Below, piece by piece: positions 25,568 through 32,632 of a stretch of 32,632 bases of DNA. The number at the start of each line of letters is the position of its first letter. Positions within the stretch are counted from its first letter, which is position 1. Origin of the DNA: Acidobacteriota bacterium (GTDB lineage Bacteria; Acidobacteriota; Thermoanaerobaculia; Thermoanaerobaculales; Sulfomarinibacteraceae); assembly GCA_022340665.1 (NCBI GenBank), contig JAJDNM010000123.1, positions 1-32,632 on the forward strand, in the 5' to 3' direction. Position numbers and translations under genes: made by a program. A model generated the notes under the pieces. It saw nothing but the letters and a program-made list of their open reading frames with translations, ran no database searches and was not told the DNA's origin.

Positions 25568-26935
25568 ATGGATTATCGTCTCGAGCAATTTCGCTTTGAG
25601 CTCCGGGAGGACCCGTCCTCCCGGATATTCTTCAAGCTCGGCGAGCACCTCCGTCGGGAGGGCGAGCTCGAACAGGCGATCGAGATCCTCAAGGCCGGGC
25701 TCGAGCAGCACACGAACTACGTTGCCGCGTGGGTCAGCCTCGGCCGCGCGCAGCTCGCCAACGGTGATACACGAGGCGCCCAGACCTCGCTCGAGCGATC
25801 GCTCGAGCTCGACCCGGAGAATCCACTCGCTTCGCGCGTGTTGGGAGAAGCGGCGATCGCCAACGACGAGTGGGTGACGGCGGTCAAGGCGCTCAAGCGC
25901 GCCCGTGGCCTGTCGCCGCAAGACGATGAGCTCGATGAGCGCATCGAGTTCGTTGAGGCGCGCCTGGCCGACCTCGGCCTGCTCGAAAAGCCGCCACCGA
26001 AAGTGGTGTCGGTCGACGTGGAGGGCACTGGGTCCGAAGGGGAGCCCTTCGCCATCCATTCCACCGGCGACACCGGAATCTGGGACGATGCGGACGATGT
26101 GTTCGCGGCGGGTGAAGTGGAGGACGATTCGGAAACGGCGGAGGACGGCTCCAAGGACGAGGCCGAGGAGCTGGCCGAGGAGGCGCAGGAATCTGCCGAA
26201 TCATCCGATGAGTTCGCAGAACCCGAGCCGCTGACGGAGGACGAGCTCTCCTCGATAATGGAAGAGGAGAGCGAGGACGAGGGAGCCGAAACAGCGGTCG
26301 AAGCAGGCGATGAGGAAGGCCCTGAGCTCGAAGACTCGGAGATGTTCGAGGAGGAAGATTTCGCGGTACCCGATTTCGAGCAGGATCCGGAATTCGAAGC
26401 GGAGCCTGAGGAGGAGCCGGAAGCCGAGGGTGAACCCGGGCCTGCCTTCGACCAGGAAGCGGAGCCCGAAGTCGACGCCGAACCCGAACCCGAGCAAGCA
26501 TTCGAGTCCGAAACGGAGATCGAGCCGGAATCGGATGCTGAGCCCGAGCCGGAGGATGAACCAGAAGAGGAGCTCGAAACGGTATCGGATCCGGAACCGA
26601 CCCCTCTGCCGGAGCCGCTGCCAGACTCATGGCCGGATCCGGATTCGGGTTTCAACCTCGAAAAGGACTCGGATGGGATTCCGTTGCCTACCATGACTCT
26701 TGCACGTCTCGCCATCGACCAGGGCGACCTCGACCTGGCGGAGAGAACCCTGCGCGGGGTGCTGGAAAGGGAGCCCGATCACCCTGAGGCGATCGAGCTG
26801 CTCGAAACCATGATCGCCGGACCTCCCGAAGGTGTTCAGCAAGGGACGGGGCGCGATCTCCTCGACGCCAAGGCGGAAGCGTTGCAGCGTTGGCTGGACG
26901 CAGTTAGACTGGCCTCGGAGAGGCTGAAGACGTGA
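25568..26935 (+). CDS. TPR protein with long acidic linker
   Basis: A 455-residue cytoplasmic protein without signal or membrane segment. TPR-like repeats occupy about 1-140 (ELEQAIEILKAGLEQHTNYV, AWVSLGRAQLANGDTRGAQT). A highly acidic, low-complexity region rich in E, D, P, S and A spans about 155-365 and should be disordered. A further TPR-like unit follows (about 375-410, LARLAIDQGDLDLAERTLRG) and then a helical end. The layout recalls FimV, a T4P-associated protein with acidic and TPR parts, but FimV also has a LysM domain and membrane helix that are absent here. The gene follows the pilus block and its end overlaps the Roadblock gene, so those two are likely partners. Confidence 0.8.
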   Translation: MDYRLEQFRFELREDPSSRIFFKLGEHLRREGELEQAIEILKAGLEQHTNYVAAWVSLGRAQLANGDTRGAQTSLERSLELDPENPLASRVLGEAAIANDEWVTAVKALKRARGLSPQDDELDERIEFVEARLADLGLLEKPPPKVVSVDVEGTGSEGEPFAIHSTGDTGIWDDADDVFAAGEVEDDSETAEDGSKDEAEELAEEAQESAESSDEFAEPEPLTEDELSSIMEEESEDEGAETAVEAGDEEGPELEDSEMFEEEDFAVPDFEQDPEFEAEPEEEPEAEGEPGPAFDQEAEPEVDAEPEPEQAFESETEIEPESDAEPEPEDEPEEELETVSDPEPTPLPEPLPDSWPDPDSGFNLEKDSDGIPLPTMTLARLAIDQGDLDLAERTLRGVLEREPDHPEAIELLETMIAGPPEGVQQGTGRDLLDAKAEALQRWLDAVRLASERLKT

Positions 26936-27285
26936 GCTTCGAAGAGTCCATGAACGAGTTGCTGGAGAGCTGTCCAGGGGCCCGAGGCGCGGCCATCGTG
27001 GATCCCGACGGCATTCCGGTGGTGGTGAGCCCGGGCGACGGCTCTCTCGAGGTTCTGGCCGCGGAGGTGGCGACCATCCTCCAGGATCTCGACGAGGCTG
27101 CCCGGGAGCTCCAGCACGGTCCACTCGAACAGTGCTCTGTGTTTGCGGAGGACGCGACCATCGTTCTGACGACAATTGCGGCGGGTTATTTTCTCGTCCT
27201 GGTCATCGGCCGCGAAGGGTTGGTGGGGAAGGGTCGCTTCCTGAGCAGGCTCGCGAGCGCTCGTCTATACTCCGAGTTCATCTGA
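26932..27285 (+). CDS. Roadblock/LC7 domain protein
   Basis: A 117-residue single-domain protein. The fold pattern is visible: an N-terminal helix (EESMNELLESCPGARGAAIV), the DPDGIPVV hairpin, the long helix EVLAAEVATILQDLDEAAREL, and strands with ATIVLTTIAAGYFLVLVI. Bacterial Roadblock proteins such as MglB regulate MglA-type Ras-like GTPases that set polarity of type IV pili and gliding machinery; no MglA gene is in this window. GTG 26932 overlaps the upstream stop as GTGA and GGAGAGG precedes it. The partner and function are inferred only from family and position. Confidence 0.8.
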   Translation: MSFEESMNELLESCPGARGAAIVDPDGIPVVVSPGDGSLEVLAAEVATILQDLDEAARELQHGPLEQCSVFAEDATIVLTTIAAGYFLVLVIGREGLVGKGRFLSRLASARLYSEFI

Positions 27286-27297
27286 GGTGACGAATCG

Positions 27298-27771
27298 ATG
27301 TTCAAATTCGATGAAATATGCGAACTGATCAAGTTGGTCAGTTCGTCCGGTGTTGCGCAGGTCGAGATCGAGCATGCCGGATCCCGCGTGCGGATCGAAG
27401 GTCGTTCGCAGGCTGGGGTCGCCGCCTCTGCATCGCCGGCATCCGCCCAGGCGCCGCCAACCGCTGATCCGCCGGCGGCTTCAGCCGACGCCCCGACCGG
27501 CGAGGCGCCGGCGCCTCCAGAGGGTGACGACCTGCATCCGATCGCATCGCCAATCGTCGGCACGTTCTATCGCGCTCCCAACCCCGATGCGGATCCCTAC
27601 GTCAAGGTCGGCGACTTCGTCGAAAAGGGCCAGACCTTGTGTATCGTCGAAGCAATGAAGCTGATGAACGAAATCGAATGCGACATCAGCGGCACGATCG
27701 TCAAAGTGCTCCAGGAGAATGCTCAGCCGGTCGAGTTCGGCGAAGATCTTTTCCTGGTGCGGCCAGCGTGA
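27298..27771 (+). CDS. accB: Acetyl-CoA carboxylase biotin carboxyl carrier protein
   Basis: A 157-residue protein that carries biotin between the carboxylase and transferase halves of acetyl-CoA carboxylase, the first step of fatty-acid synthesis. The N-terminal part (1-37) is followed by an Ala/Pro-rich flexible linker (about 38-76) and the biotinyl domain (about 79-157). The biotinylation site is K121 in [17 protein letters not shown] lies just before ATG 27298. The next gene, accC, starts one base after the stop. Confidence 0.97.
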   Translation: MFKFDEICELIKLVSSSGVAQVEIEHAGSRVRIEGRSQAGVAASASPASAQAPPTADPPAASADAPTGEAPAPPEGDDLHPIASPIVGTFYRAPNPDADPYVKVGDFVEKGQTLCIVEAMKLMNEIECDISGTIVKVLQENAQPVEFGEDLFLVRPA

Positions 27772-27772
27772 G

Positions 27773-29113
27773 ATGTTCTCCAAGGTTCTGATCGCAAACC
27801 GCGGCGAGATCGCGGTACGGATCATCGCAGCCTGCCGAGAGCTCGGCATCAGCACCGTGGCGGTGCATTCAGAGGCTGACCGCGATTGTCTCCACGCCCA
27901 GCTCGCGGACGAGGCGGTGTGCATCGGCCCGGCCGACTCGGCGGGCTCGTATCTGAATGTGACTGCGGTCATGTCGGCCGCGCGGATCACCCGCGCGGAG
28001 GCCATCCATCCGGGTTACGGGTTCCTGGCCGAAAACGCGCATTTTGCGGAGATCGTGCGCGAGTGTGGTCTCACCTTCATTGGCCCGCCTCCGGAGGCGA
28101 TTCGGCTGATGGGCAACAAGTCACAGGCGCGGAGTACGGTGTCGGCCAGTGAGGTACCGATTCTGCCGGGTTCGGATGGACCGCTCAAATCCAGTGATCA
28201 GGCGCTCACCCTGGCCGAGGAGATCGGGTTTCCTGTCATTCTCAAGGCATCCGCGGGCGGCGGCGGGCGGGGCATGAGGCTGGCGCGGGATGCAGAGGAG
28301 CTCCAGCGCGCGTACGACACTGCCTGGAACGAGGCGGAGAGGGCCTTTGGTGACCCGACGCTGTACCTCGAAAAGTACCTGCAAAACCCCCGCCATATCG
28401 AGTTTCAGGTGCTTGCGGACTCGTTCGGAAGGGTCGTCCACCTCGGGGAACGGGAGTGCTCGATCCAGCGTCGCCACCAGAAGATCATCGAGGAGGCCCC
28501 CTCGACCGCGTTGACCGCCGAGCTGCGAACCGAAATGGGAAAAGCGGCGGTTGCGGCGTCGCGGGCGGCCAAGTACCAGAACGCCGGCACGGTCGAGTTC
28601 CTGCTTGCAGAGGACGGCGGGTTCTACTTCATGGAGATGAACACGCGGGTTCAGGTGGAACACCCGGTTACCGAGCTCGTGACGGGTGTCGATATCGTCA
28701 AGGAGCAGATATTGATCGCCGCGGGTGAAGCGATGTCAGTGCCGAAGCGGCGGCAGGTGCGACCGGAAGGTCACGCCTTCGAGTTCCGAATCAACGCCGA
28801 GGATCCCCGGACCTTTGCCCCCTCGCCGGGATGTATCACCAAGCTCGCCCTTCCGGGAGGCCCGGGGGTTCGGGTGGACACTCACGTGTACGGTGGTTAC
28901 ACGGTTCCGCCGCACTATGACAGCCTGATCGCCAAGCTCCTGGTCCACGGTGCCGATCGTGAGGAAGCGATCATCCGCAGCCGCCGCGCTCTCTCCATGC
29001 TGCAGGTGGACGGCATCAAGACGTCGACCGAGCTGCACCTCAGAATCCTCGATTCAGAGGAGTTCGTGGCGGGGAAAATCGACACCCATTTCATGGAGCG
29101 CTTCCTCGGCTGA
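27773..29113 (+). CDS. accC: Acetyl-CoA carboxylase biotin carboxylase subunit
   Basis: A 446-residue ATP-grasp enzyme that carboxylates the biotin on AccB. It shows the N-terminal [13 protein letters not shown] motif, [16 protein letters not shown], the ATP-binding [14 protein letters not shown] glycine loop (near 158-171), [19 protein letters not shown] and the [19 protein letters not shown] active-site stretch. Length matches the family. ATG 27773 is one base after accB, so translation is coupled; the longer frame from 27719 lies within accB. The carboxyltransferase genes accA and accD are not in the window. Confidence 0.97.
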   Translation: MFSKVLIANRGEIAVRIIAACRELGISTVAVHSEADRDCLHAQLADEAVCIGPADSAGSYLNVTAVMSAARITRAEAIHPGYGFLAENAHFAEIVRECGLTFIGPPPEAIRLMGNKSQARSTVSASEVPILPGSDGPLKSSDQALTLAEEIGFPVILKASAGGGGRGMRLARDAEELQRAYDTAWNEAERAFGDPTLYLEKYLQNPRHIEFQVLADSFGRVVHLGERECSIQRRHQKIIEEAPSTALTAELRTEMGKAAVAASRAAKYQNAGTVEFLLAEDGGFYFMEMNTRVQVEHPVTELVTGVDIVKEQILIAAGEAMSVPKRRQVRPEGHAFEFRINAEDPRTFAPSPGCITKLALPGGPGVRVDTHVYGGYTVPPHYDSLIAKLLVHGADREEAIIRSRRALSMLQVDGIKTSTELHLRILDSEEFVAGKIDTHFMERFLG

Positions 29114-29180
29114 CCTGTTTCTGGCGCCTCGGTCAGGGAATGTACGAAGGGAGCGCACGTACGGGCAGCCAGCGGCCGGG

Positions 29181-29199
29181 TGATAACATTGTGGGGATG
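29181..29199 (+). promoter_or_regulatory. Extended -10 element at the start of aroK (leaderless candidate)
   Basis: TGA-TAACAT (hexamer 29184-29189) is followed by seven bases and ATG 29197. A GTG at 29191 is also in frame but would start inside the expected promoter gap. GTGGGG between them is only a poor ribosome binding site. The 83-bp gap after accC contains nothing else recognisable. Confidence 0.4.
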
Positions 29200-29715
29200 C
29201 CTCGCCTCTTCCTCGTTGGCTTCATGGGTGCAGGAAAGAGCTCGGTTGGCGCTGATTTGGCGGACCGCCTCGGATACGGTTTCGTCGACCTCGACGAAGA
29301 AATTTCGAAGCGTTTCGGGGCCCCGATTCGGGAGGTATTCTCCGACCGCGGTGAGCCGGTGTTCAGGTCCGCCGAACGTGAAGAGCTGCAACGTCTGGCG
29401 GGACTCGACGGTGTGGTGGTGGCGACCGGCGGCGGGGCGTTTTGCAGCCCGGGCAACCGCGAGATCATCCATCGGGAAAGCGGTGTTTCCGTCTTTCTCG
29501 ATGTGCCGTGGCACGAGCTCAGAAGACGGTTGGCTGGCGATCATGCTGGTCGGCCCATGTACGACGACGCTCAGCAAGCGAAGAGCCTGTTCGGCGAGCG
29601 GCTACCGCACTATCGGAGAGCGATGATCCGGGTCGCGCTTGAAGGAACCGAGACGCCCAGCGAGGTCTCCGAACTGGTGCTCGATGCGCTCCAGGAGGCG
29701 GCGTGCGGTATCTGA
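29197..29715 (+). CDS. aroK: Shikimate kinase
   Basis: A 172-residue cytoplasmic kinase that phosphorylates shikimate on the route to chorismate. The Walker A loop is G8-FMGAGKSS with K14; the substrate-binding D31/D33 (FVDLDEEI), R57 (VFRSAERE) and GGG at 78-80 are all present, and the lid carries LRRRLAGDHAGRPMY. Length is standard. ATG 29197 places the Walker A at the usual distance from the N-terminus. It overlaps the phosphoesterase gene by 13 bases. Confidence 0.95.
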   Translation: MPRLFLVGFMGAGKSSVGADLADRLGYGFVDLDEEISKRFGAPIREVFSDRGEPVFRSAEREELQRLAGLDGVVVATGGGAFCSPGNREIIHRESGVSVFLDVPWHELRRRLAGDHAGRPMYDDAQQAKSLFGERLPHYRRAMIRVALEGTETPSEVSELVLDALQEAACGI

Positions 29716-30458
29716 TCCTGAGCGACGTTCACGCCAACTGGGAGGCGCTGCAGGCGGTACGCGCCCACGTCCGTCGCAAGAGGTTCGACCGTGTGGTGTT
29801 TCTCGGAGATGCGGTCGGCTACGGCGCCTCACCGAACAGGGTGCTGGATTGGCTCCGATCCCTGGGTCACGACCTGGTGGCGGTGCGCGGCAATCACGAC
29901 CGCGTCTGCGCGGGGCTCGACAGTGCGGAGTATTTCAATCGCTACGCCAGGCAGGCTGCCGAGTGGACCCTGGATCGCCTCGACGACCGAAACCTGGAAT
30001 TCCTCAGGTCGCTGCCTGCCGGTCCGATGGAGTTGGAAGACGGCCTCGCCATCTGCCACGGGTCGAGCGTCGACGAGGATGCCTATGTGTTTTCCGGCTA
30101 CGATGCACAGCTCGCATTTGCCGGTATGCCCCATCCGTTGATCTTCTTTGGTCATACCCACGTGCCATCGCTATTCATGTTGCGCGAGGACAACGGCAGA
30201 CAGACGCTCAAGGTCAGACTGCTCTCCGGCCGCCGCATCGTTCTCGATCTGGATCCTGGCAATCGTTATCTGATCAACCCTGGATCGGTCGGCCAGCCGC
30301 GAGACCGCGACCCCCGTGCGGCGTACGCGATCCTCGACGTTGATCAGAACCGGGTCTACCTCTACAGGGTTGCCTACCGGGCGTCGGTCGCTCGCCGTCG
30401 CATTCTCGGTGCCGGTCTGCCGCCGGTGCTCGGAGACAGGTTGTTGTACGGGGCGTGA
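29703..30458 (+). CDS. Calcineurin-like metallophosphoesterase (YfcE/MJ0936-type)
   Basis: A 251-residue cytoplasmic protein with the complete metal-ligand set of the family: D8 and H10 (LSDVHANWEAL), D36 (VFLGDAVGYG), GNHD at 63-66, a downstream CHGSS histidine, and the GHTHVPS motif. INPGSVGQPRDRDPRAAYAI near the end is typical of the group. Substrates in such proteins range from phosphodiesters to nucleotides, and this one cannot be specified. GTG 29703 follows AGGAGG by four bases, inside the end of aroK; the first residues VRYLILSDVH fit the family start. Confidence 0.9.
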   Translation: MRYLILSDVHANWEALQAVRAHVRRKRFDRVVFLGDAVGYGASPNRVLDWLRSLGHDLVAVRGNHDRVCAGLDSAEYFNRYARQAAEWTLDRLDDRNLEFLRSLPAGPMELEDGLAICHGSSVDEDAYVFSGYDAQLAFAGMPHPLIFFGHTHVPSLFMLREDNGRQTLKVRLLSGRRIVLDLDPGNRYLINPGSVGQPRDRDPRAAYAILDVDQNRVYLYRVAYRASVARRRILGAGLPPVLGDRLLYGA

Positions 30459-30462
30459 GTCC

Positions 30463-32460
30463 ATGAGGTGCATTCGACCAGTCCTGATGTGTGTGTTGAT
30501 GGCTGCCACTGTCTCTGCGGCACAGGCGATACGAGATACGAGCTCGAGGCGGGCGTTTCTGTGGCGTGCCCTCGATGGATGGCTGCTGCCCATGTCGCAG
30601 GCGTCGGCAATGCGGGAGGACCCCTTTCCGACGGTAAGGGCGCAAGCTGCCGGGGTGATGGCGTCGAATGTCGATCCGGCAAGGATTCCGCTCCTTGCGC
30701 GGTACATGGGAGACGGCGACGCGAGAGTTCGCGAGCAGGTGATGCTGGCAGCCGGTCGCATCGGTCCCGCGGGCCTCGAGCTCGGCCTCCACGGCCTCAG
30801 GGACGTGACACCGAGAGTGCGCAGGGCGGCGGCATGGGCGGTTGCTCACGGCGGTTCCAGGGCCTTCGAGCCGCTGACAGCGCTCCTGTCAAAAGAGCGC
30901 AGTCCGCTGGTGAAAGAAACGCTGCTCGCGAACCTCTGGAGGCTCGAAGAATCCCCATGGCAGGCCGCTGTGTCGTCGTTTGCGGAAAATCCGGACCCAT
31001 ATCTTCGGCGGGCGGCCGCGTACTCTCTCTCGCGGACCGGAGAGTCCACAGCCCGCAAGGCCCAGCGCAAGCTGGTAGGCGACGTTGAACCGGTCATCCG
31101 GGCCACCATTCTGCGCGGATTCGAACGAGGATCTCTGGAAAAGGCTGACCTCGAGGTGGTCACGACTGCCCTCCGCGACCCTGACTGGAGGGTGAGAGCT
31201 GCGGCCTGTCGTGTGCTCGCAGCCCAGGCTCCTGTAGAGCTCGGACGGTCTGCGATTGACGCAGTGGTTGGCGGTTTCTCGTCCGCTCAACCGCACCTCG
31301 CGGTCTCGGCACTGGCGGCTGCCGGCGGTCAGCCGAAAATTGGCACCAACGAAGAGCTGCTCGCTATTGCCGAAAACGGGGAACCGTATCTCGCGGCGGC
31401 AGCACTCAACGCCCTGGCTCGACGGGACGCGGCCAAGGCCCGACCTCTGGCCAGAGCGTGGTTCGAATCAGCAGAACCGTGGCGATGGCGTGCTGCGGCT
31501 GCTGCGGCCGCCAAGCTCGACGGCGACCTCGAAAAGCAGGCCGCGACCCACGGCGAGCCGTCGGTTCGGCTTGCCTGGCTTTCGGGCCTCGAGAGGACAC
31601 GTGTCAGCGAGTTGCGTGACAAGCTGCTGACTCTGATCGAAAAAGATACAGATCCTGCAGTCCGCACGCAGGCCCTGTCGCTGATGCGATCTGCCGGCGT
31701 CGCTCCGGACGTGGATGATCTTGTCGGGCTCTACACTGCCTGGAAGAGGGATGTGATGCCCGATGCACGGGCCGAGGCCCTGGTTTCGGCACTTGCAACG
31801 TCCAAGGCCGCCGAGGAGAGGGCAGGAATCATCACTCTCGGGCTCGCCGATCCGGATCCTGCGGTGGCGGCCATGGTTGTCAACGGAGCGCGGTCGCTTG
31901 ACCTCCCGGTGACGTTGCCGGGCCGCGAACCCCGCCACGGGCGACTGTGGTACGACAAGCTCGCGAGCTGGGTCGAGGTACCGCGCTGGCTCGACGTCAT
32001 GACCGATCGCGGCACCTTCAGGATCCGTCTCGACCTCGAGGCGGCTCCTCTCACGTCACGGGAGATCTGGGACCTCGCATCCGGGGGTTTCTACGACGGT
32101 CTCGGCTTCCACAGGGTCGTCCCCAATTTCGTGGTTCAGGGCGGCGACCCTCGAGGAGACGGCTGGGGCGGTCCGGGTTTCGTCTTACCGGACGAGCCGT
32201 CGCTCCAACCGTTCGACTCGTGGCGGGTCGGGGTGGCGACGTCAGGACCGGAGACCGGTGGCTGCCAGCTCTTTTTCACCCTCCTCCCGGCCGATCACCT
32301 GACAGGTCACTACACGAACATCGGCGAAGTCGTGGCCGGACGCGAGGTATTGACCACTCTCAGGGTGGGTGACACGATTCAGAGCATCACCCCGCGCAGC
32401 GGCACTGACCTTCCGCAGCTCACTTCCTCCACAACCAAATCAGAGATCGTAAAACGCTGA
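30463..32460 (+). CDS. Secreted HEAT-repeat protein with C-terminal cyclophilin domain
   Basis: A 665-residue protein with a signal peptide (about 1-24, ending VSAAQA). HEAT/PBS-type alpha repeats span about 35-480 (units such as VRAQAAGVMASN, VRRAAAWAVAHGG, LRRAAAYSLSRTG, VRAAACRVLAAQ). A cyclophilin-type peptidyl-prolyl isomerase domain follows (about 505-655) with YDGLGFHRVVPNFVVQGGDP, GCQLFFTL and HYTNIGEVVAG. The catalytic arginine of FHR is kept, while the usual GSQFFIT reads GCQLFFT. It is probably a periplasmic foldase whose repeats bind clients or a scaffold; this is inference. ATG 30463 comes four bases after the phosphoesterase stop; the frame open to 30316 overlaps that gene. Confidence 0.88.
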   Translation: MRCIRPVLMCVLMAATVSAAQAIRDTSSRRAFLWRALDGWLLPMSQASAMREDPFPTVRAQAAGVMASNVDPARIPLLARYMGDGDARVREQVMLAAGRIGPAGLELGLHGLRDVTPRVRRAAAWAVAHGGSRAFEPLTALLSKERSPLVKETLLANLWRLEESPWQAAVSSFAENPDPYLRRAAAYSLSRTGESTARKAQRKLVGDVEPVIRATILRGFERGSLEKADLEVVTTALRDPDWRVRAAACRVLAAQAPVELGRSAIDAVVGGFSSAQPHLAVSALAAAGGQPKIGTNEELLAIAENGEPYLAAAALNALARRDAAKARPLARAWFESAEPWRWRAAAAAAAKLDGDLEKQAATHGEPSVRLAWLSGLERTRVSELRDKLLTLIEKDTDPAVRTQALSLMRSAGVAPDVDDLVGLYTAWKRDVMPDARAEALVSALATSKAAEERAGIITLGLADPDPAVAAMVVNGARSLDLPVTLPGREPRHGRLWYDKLASWVEVPRWLDVMTDRGTFRIRLDLEAAPLTSREIWDLASGGFYDGLGFHRVVPNFVVQGGDPRGDGWGGPGFVLPDEPSLQPFDSWRVGVATSGPETGGCQLFFTLLPADHLTGHYTNIGEVVAGREVLTTLRVGDTIQSITPRSGTDLPQLTSSTTKSEIVKR

Positions 32461-32529
32461 CGTCCGAGATCTGCGTTTGCATCGGCGCGATACGAACGCT
32501 GCGAGTGTCGCTCGACCGAAGGAGGAGCT

Positions 32530-32632
32530 TCACGAGACCTCCTCTTTTGTCACCAAAACGCGCTTTGCACGCCCGTTCTCGACCTCTTCGACCTCGAGGC
32601 GCAGCCCATCCCACTTGGTCACGGTGCCTTCG
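32530..32632 (-). CDS. C-terminal fragment of a CorC/HlyC transporter-associated domain protein
   Basis: Read on the minus strand from the right edge, 33 residues precede a TGA at 32530-32532. They read as a strand-rich end containing GTVTKWDGLRLEVEEVENGR and KRVLVTK, the typical end of the CorC_HlyC domain (G-x-x-x-x-W-x-G-x-x-x-x-V). Such proteins also carry CBS domains and often DUF21, and have been linked to Mg/Co transport. The start lies outside the window. The call rests on a short stretch. It converges on the HEAT-cyclophilin gene across 69 bp without a clear terminator. Confidence 0.55.
   Translation of the reverse strand, partial: EGTVTKWDGLRLEVEEVENGRAKRVLVTKEEVS

Noticed and set aside
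25717-26715. 332-residue serine-rich minus-strand open frame opposite the TPR gene
   Set aside because: The Ser/Gly repetition is the reverse complement of GAG/GAA/CCC codons in the acidic linker.
32520-32543. AGGAGG/CCTCCT inverted repeat followed by CTTTTG as a terminator for the + strand
   Set aside because: The stem is only 6 bp with a 12-base loop and lies mostly in the coding end of the CorC-like fragment; too weak to call.
32420-32614. 64-residue minus-strand open frame at the right edge
   Set aside because: It is in a different frame from the CorC-like fragment (32530-32632), is basic and low-complexity, and overlaps the end of the HEAT-cyclophilin gene.

Overview
The window is high-GC, gene-dense bacterial chromosome. 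A type IV pilus assembly operon (pilMNOPQ with secretin), a LolA-like lipoprotein carrier, an HtrA protease with an export signal and predicted lipoproteins all point to a diderm (Gram-negative) cell. Batched vWA genes, a SecF with an enlarged periplasmic domain, IPT/TIG lipoproteins and HEAT and TPR proteins would suit an Acidobacteriota-like lineage (for example Thermoanaerobaculia). That placement is inference; the window holds no rRNA or other decisive marker. I see no tRNA, rRNA, CRISPR array, insertion sequence, phage or plasmid genes.

Layout. 1-4790: end of a Bat (aerotolerance-type) operon on the + strand, with the tail of a DUF4381-like protein, BatA, a BatB fused to a TPR/poly-Q tail, and BatD, all joined by 4-base start/stop overlaps. 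4795-5907: GAF-GGDEF diguanylate cyclase. 5908-6353: non-coding gap with two simple tandem repeats. 6354-7853: HtrA/DegP protease, convergent with a small DUF3467 gene (7925-8233, minus) across a shared bidirectional terminator. 8505-9287: eIF-2B-family protein. 9389-14369: lolA-like gene, tgt, yajC, secD, secF. 14598-16811: bifunctional rel/spoT. 16832-17029: rpmB on the minus strand, divergent across about 430 bp from the pilus operon.

17462-25519: pilM, pilN, pilO, pilP, pilQ, then two predicted lipoproteins, the second a 760-residue Ig/IPT-repeat protein. A strong hairpin overlapping the next ribosome binding site separates these from 25568-29113: an acidic TPR protein, a Roadblock/LC7 protein, accB and accC. 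29197-32460: aroK, a calcineurin-like phosphoesterase and a secreted HEAT-cyclophilin protein. The right edge holds the C-terminal end of a CorC/HlyC-type protein on the minus strand.

Functionally the window joins envelope biogenesis (Bat, HtrA, LolA, SecDF-YajC, T4P, periplasmic foldase), signalling (c-di-GMP, (p)ppGpp, Roadblock) and housekeeping (queuosine, fatty-acid initiation, shikimate). The most notable cross-cutting signal is regulatory. Five genes (diguanylate cyclase, eIF-2B-like, lolA-like, rel, aroK) lack a Shine-Dalgarno sequence and instead have a -10-like hexamer 6-7 bases before the start codon, four of the five in extended TGn form. That suggests leaderless mRNAs alongside SD-led ones. 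The second candidate of interest is the lipoprotein, acidic-TPR and Roadblock block attached to the pilus operon, which may be an accessory pilus or polarity module.
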